Origin: Nitrospirales bacterium
GTDB taxonomy: Bacteria > Nitrospirota > Nitrospiria > Nitrospirales > UBA8639
Direction of reading: 5' to 3'
Assembly: GCA_021604265.1 (NCBI GenBank)
Contig: BQIY01000056.1
Span: 1-9,389, forward strand
DNA: 9,389 nucleotides
Positions 6,755 to 9,389 of the stretch are shown here, piece by piece. Both the position numbers and the translations under genes were made by a program. The stretch's first letter is position 1, and every line of letters begins with the position of its first letter. The notes under the pieces were generated by a model. That model was given only the letters and a program-made list of their open reading frames with translations, did not search any database and was not told the DNA's origin.

Positions 6755-7450
6755 ATGACTGAAGATCGTCATATGAAATCCATGCACTGCAAGGCCCCGA
6801 CGCTCGAAGCTGGGATGGATATCAAGGTAATGAAACCAGGTATCAAAAAGAAGCGAAAGCCCACCCCCTCCCAAGAGCCTCCCACGGCCAGATTGACCGG
6901 GGCCTTTATTTTTTTAGAGCCACGGATTCTCTTTGATGGGGCCAAGCTTGTCACAGGAGCGGAAGTCGTTCAAGCCTCCATCACCAAAAAACAACCGGGC
7001 ATTCTTGATACCGAAAGGGAAGCATCCACAGATTCGACTCATACGGGTTTTTCTTACTTGGATGCCCTGTGGTTGTCTTGTCTTTCCCATTCCCTGCCGC
7101 CAGACCGTAAAAAAGTAGATGGCATCAATCCCGCCGCCGAGGTCATTCATCTCGATTCCACCCGAGATGGGAATTTTGTTCCTATCTTGGATCTGGAGAT
7201 TAAGGTGGATTTGCTAAAGACTCAAGGCATCATTATCAGAGCAGGATTTCAGAAATGGCAAAGGTTGTTAACTGAGACCACTTGTATCGTAAATGAATCT
7301 GCCTCCTTGGACATGGGCGATCAAGCCCATGAGATTCACTCAACCAAGCCGTGGAGCCAAACCTTTTCATATGATAGTCCGGGCTCGATATATATGGTTG
7401 ACCGTATTGGTCTCGTTCCCAACCCGACTGACTTCCCCCTATCCTCATGA
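6755..7450 (+). CDS. short LEPR-XLL motif protein, otherwise unrecognised
   Basis: The 231-residue product has a LEPR-XLL motif, LEPRILFDGA, at residues 54-63 (6914-6943), preceded by GAFIF and followed by KLVTGAEVV. In known families this motif sits near the N-terminus of very large secreted or surface repeat proteins (cadherin-like, RTX-type). Before it here is a basic stretch (KPGIKKKRKP, 27-36), with no Sec signal peptide. The rest (64-231) has no repeats, membrane segment or domain I know. It ends in an ordinary-looking stop, so it is a stand-alone short version or a remnant of a large gene. The start is uncertain: ATGs at 6755, 6773, 6782, 6815 and 6830 all lack a good ribosome-binding site. 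The one at 6830 would start the protein just before the basic stretch (206 residues). The TGA overlaps the ATG of the cyclase gene by 4 nt. A role as substrate or regulator of the adjacent export/protease system is inference. Confidence 0.7.
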   Translation: MTEDRHMKSMHCKAPTLEAGMDIKVMKPGIKKKRKPTPSQEPPTARLTGAFIFLEPRILFDGAKLVTGAEVVQASITKKQPGILDTEREASTDSTHTGFSYLDALWLSCLSHSLPPDRKKVDGINPAAEVIHLDSTRDGNFVPILDLEIKVDLLKTQGIIIRAGFQKWQRLLTETTCIVNESASLDMGDQAHEIHSTKPWSQTFSYDSPGSIYMVDRIGLVPNPTDFPLSS

Positions 7451-8961
7451 AACGACTGACGCCCATCTTTTGGATGAGTCTTGGGCTGATGTCTCTTACC
7501 CTGAGTATTTTCTTAATCAGTGATCTGATGGTCCGGTTCATTCCAGACCAAGCCGCCCAAATCTTGCTCTATCGGCAAAAGTATTCCGAAGCCCTGGCCA
7601 TCCAATACTCTATCCTGGCGCAGAGGGGTGAGGATCAGGCCATCCAACAGGCCTTGGATCTGTTGGTTGAACGGAATGCGGATATCCAATCAGTGGCTTT
7701 GGTTTTGGAAAGTGGTGAGATTAGGGCTCTGGCCGGGCCCCATCGTGCTCTCTGGATCCAGCCATCCGGAGACCATTCTAAGCCTGATCATATTCAGATT
7801 CCTATTTTTAATGGGAACATCCATTGGGGAACGTTACAACTCCGGTTTCATTCTCTGGATACTGGACCCTTGGCTTATGTTCTTGATAATTCCTGGGTGC
7901 GACTCCTTGCCCTGATCATGGTCTACGGGTTGCTGGGCTATTTACTTTACTTAAAACGAACGTTGCGTAAACTCGATCCCGGTTCAGTGGTGCCTATGCG
8001 GGTACAAACCGCATTTGATGTGTTGGCAGAGGGCGTCGTGTTCCTGGATGGTGAGTACCGTATTGTGTTGGCTAATCGCGCCTTTAGTCTCATCGTTGAT
8101 GTGGATACCCACGACTTGATCGGGAAAACCTTGGATAGTTTTAAATGGGCCTCTCCGGACCCGGTTACCCCCCTGATCACATACCCATGGACCAAGGCAC
8201 GACAGGAAAAAGAGTTGAATTTGGATGTGCCCGTGGTCTGGGAGAGGATGGGGAAAGCCGTGAAGAATTTCCGAGTCAATTCCATCCCCATTTTCGGTGA
8301 ACGTACACAAGTCCGAGGCATTTTGGTTTCGTTCAATGATGTGACGGAATTGGAAGATACGATTCAGGAGTTGGAGTTCTCAAAAGCAGAACTGGAAAAA
8401 CTGGCTCACAGAGATCCCTTGACGGGTTGTTGCAATCGGCGAGCATTATTCGAGGTGTTTGAAGATCAGTGGGAGCGGGTCCAACGTGACGGGACAGGTT
8501 TGGTTTGTATTATGGCGGATATCGACCATTTCAAGTCGTATAATGATCGTTTTGGTCATGCGGTGGGGGATCAAGTGATTCAAATCGTGGCGCAAGTGTT
8601 ATCAACAGCTTTGCGTCCTTTGGACATTATTGGCCGGTATGGGGGAGAGGAATTTTGCATTCTCTTGCCTGGGCAGACTTGTGTCGAGGGCATGTTAGTC
8701 GCCGAACGGTTACGCGAAAACATCGAACGTTTGGCCAGTAAGGCTATTCGCACGACGTCCGGCCAGAAAATTACGATGAGTTTTGGGGTGTCAGCGGCCA
8801 CTTTAGGGGCTTCTGATCATTTGGAATTGGTATCCCAAGCCGATAACGCCCTATATGTGGCCAAAAAAAATGGGCGAAATCGGGTGGAACAGTGGAGCGT
8901 AGATGATGCGGTCGTAGCGGCAGCTCAAGATGAGAAATTGATGAGTCACTCCGTATCCTAG
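7447..8961 (+). CDS. membrane-bound PAS-GGDEF diguanylate cyclase
   Basis: This 504-residue enzyme is predicted to make cyclic di-GMP from two GTP at the inner membrane. TM1 is at about 5-27, a periplasmic sensor region at 28-150 (unrecognised; helix rich in Q and A, then strands), and TM2 at 151-168. A PAS domain follows (about 183-300: AFDVLAEGVVFLDGEYRIVLANRAF ends near 213; GILVSFNDVTELE near 291), then a short coiled coil (300-320). The GGDEF domain (about 320-485) has DPLT at 323-326, metal-binding Asp358 in MADIDHFK, the active-site GGEEF at 399-403, and an inhibitory-site RPLD at 390-393, exactly five residues upstream. It should be active and feedback-inhibited. There is no EAL or HD-GYP domain. 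The ATG sits in an ATGA overlap with the LEPR-XLL gene and has no Shine-Dalgarno motif (preceded by TTCCCCCTATCCTC), so translation probably depends on the upstream gene. The periplasmic region is a candidate sensor of the neighbouring envelope system. Confidence 0.93.
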   Translation: MKRLTPIFWMSLGLMSLTLSIFLISDLMVRFIPDQAAQILLYRQKYSEALAIQYSILAQRGEDQAIQQALDLLVERNADIQSVALVLESGEIRALAGPHRALWIQPSGDHSKPDHIQIPIFNGNIHWGTLQLRFHSLDTGPLAYVLDNSWVRLLALIMVYGLLGYLLYLKRTLRKLDPGSVVPMRVQTAFDVLAEGVVFLDGEYRIVLANRAFSLIVDVDTHDLIGKTLDSFKWASPDPVTPLITYPWTKARQEKELNLDVPVVWERMGKAVKNFRVNSIPIFGERTQVRGILVSFNDVTELEDTIQELEFSKAELEKLAHRDPLTGCCNRRALFEVFEDQWERVQRDGTGLVCIMADIDHFKSYNDRFGHAVGDQVIQIVAQVLSTALRPLDIIGRYGGEEFCILLPGQTCVEGMLVAERLRENIERLASKAIRTTSGQKITMSFGVSAATLGASDHLELVSQADNALYVAKKNGRNRVEQWSVDDAVVAAAQDEKLMSHSVS

Positions 8962-9118
8962 CGGGAGCTGGTGAAGGAGCGGGATCATATGCAATTTACG
9001 GATGATTTTTACTCAGCCTCTAGTCAAAAAATGCCCCTCGCAGATGCAATCGAAGTGGATGAAGGACTTTACGATGGTAAGAATGGAAAACATGGGTGTG
9101 GTGCCATGGAGAGTCTTT

Positions 9119-9346
9119 ATGATAGACCTTTTTTTGACGATTTTTGGAACTGCAGTGGTATTAATTTTGTCTTTTATTGCACCAATTCTTCTTTTAACCG
9201 GAGAACTTTTTCTTGGTATTTTGAGCTTAGGGTATTATCGTCCTCAACAAAAAGGGTCTTCGCATCTTCGAGTGGGTCTTTCTGTGGTCCGATCCAGTAT
9301 GAACGCCTTATCTGAGGCGGCGTTCCTGACGTTCTCTTCCGCTTGA
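9119..9346 (+). CDS. small hydrophobic membrane protein (alternative reading of the same locus)
   Basis: If the sequence is correct as given, the ATG at 9119 with GGAGAG (9108-9113) at 5 nt spacing would make a 75-residue protein. It starts MIDLFLTIFGTAVVLILSF, with hydrophobic residues to about 34 (APILLLTGELFLGILSLGYY), then a basic polar tail. The frame is open back to an ATG at 9002, but that extension reads like an out-of-frame shadow (MIFTQPLVKKCPSQ). No known family is recognised. It may instead be the 3' part of the frameshifted gene starting at 8989. Confidence 0.4.
   Translation: MIDLFLTIFGTAVVLILSFIAPILLLTGELFLGILSLGYYRPQQKGSSHLRVGLSVVRSSMNALSEAAFLTFSSA
9301..9325 (+). repeat. inverted repeat near the end of the small membrane-protein gene
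   Basis: GAACGCC (9301-9307) and GGCGTTC (9319-9325) are perfectly complementary, with an 11-nt spacer. A competing inner stem CGCCT/AGGCG (9304-9308 with 9315-9319) is also possible. No T run follows (CTGACGTTCTC), so it is not a standard rho-independent terminator, and it lies inside the reading frame ending at 9346. The remaining 43 nt of the window show nothing recognisable. Confidence 0.35.
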
Positions 9347-9389
9347 AACTGGTGCAGGTTTTGGCGCAGAGTCACCGCATGAATAACCC

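Larger units (their letters stand above)
8989..9346 (+). pseudogene. small membrane-protein gene apparently split by a frameshift at a T7 run
   Basis: ATG 8989 has a strong AGGAG (8975-8979) at 9 nt spacing and starts a plausible acidic N-terminus (MQFTDDFYSASSQK, then ADAIEVDEGLYDGK). Past the T7 run at 9129-9135 this frame becomes cysteine- and serine-rich and unprotein-like. The +1 frame instead encodes a strong membrane segment. Dropping one T joins them as YDRPFLTIFGTAVVLILSF and gives one 118-residue protein: a cytoplasmic acidic domain of about 47 residues, one or two membrane segments (about 49-80), and a basic tail (YYRPQQKGSSHLRVG). The cause could be a sequencing or assembly error in the homopolymer, a true inactivating mutation, or ribosomal slippage. 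No family is recognised. It follows the cyclase gene by 27 nt and is probably in the same transcript. Confidence 0.45.

Noticed and set aside
6451..6755. Repeated ATTTCTTTCAT at about 6451 and 6744
   Set aside because: Two copies of an 11-base T-rich word without flanking symmetry are likely chance, and no mobile-element feature lies between them.
6626..6874. Minus-strand open frame across the terminator and the start of the LEPR-XLL gene
   Set aside because: It crosses a terminator hairpin, has no ribosome-binding site and no recognisable features.
7984..8336. Overlapping minus-strand frames opposite the PAS domain
   Set aside because: Shadows of the diguanylate cyclase gene, which shows clear PAS and GGDEF motifs on the + strand.

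Overview
The window most likely comes from a diderm (Gram-negative type) bacterium. It encodes an outer-membrane efflux protein with a lipoprotein-like signal, a Sec-secreted periplasmic adaptor, and inner-membrane proteins with periplasmic adaptor domains. Base composition is close to balanced. The protein style would fit Nitrospirota or a proteobacterium, but nothing here fixes the taxon. All genes read on the + strand. I see no rRNA, tRNA, CRISPR array, integrase or transposase.

Region 1 (about 1-6403) begins with a terminator-like hairpin that probably ends an upstream gene. A tight four-gene operon follows: a TolC-family outer-membrane factor ending in a 21-bp tandem repeat; a small soluble HlyD-type adaptor; a membrane adaptor with a GAF-like domain on its cytoplasmic side; and a large fusion of a PqqD-like domain, a site-2 (M50) metalloprotease and a lipoyl/HlyD module. 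The gaps are 14 nt, 43 nt and a 1-nt stop/start overlap, so the four are probably co-transcribed. A nested RNA hairpin between genes 2 and 3 pairs with the ribosome-binding site of gene 3.

Region 2 (6404-6754) has no convincing gene. It ends with a rho-independent terminator-like hairpin at 6650-6670.

Region 3 (6755-9389) holds a short protein with a clear LEPR-XLL motif (LEPRILFDGA). This motif is normally found near the N-terminus of very large surface or secreted repeat proteins. Its stop codon overlaps the ATG of a membrane-bound PAS-GGDEF diguanylate cyclase with intact catalytic and inhibitory sites. Last comes a small membrane protein that appears split by a frameshift at a run of seven T.

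Taken together, the window looks like an envelope-spanning export or processing system: outer-membrane factor, three adaptor modules, and an intramembrane protease with a possible leader-recognition domain. No ABC or RND pump is visible. Next to it lie a candidate LEPR-XLL substrate or partner and a c-di-GMP synthase. The parts are read from the sequence. That the protease module recognises or processes the LEPR-XLL protein, and that the cyclase links it to c-di-GMP, is inference.
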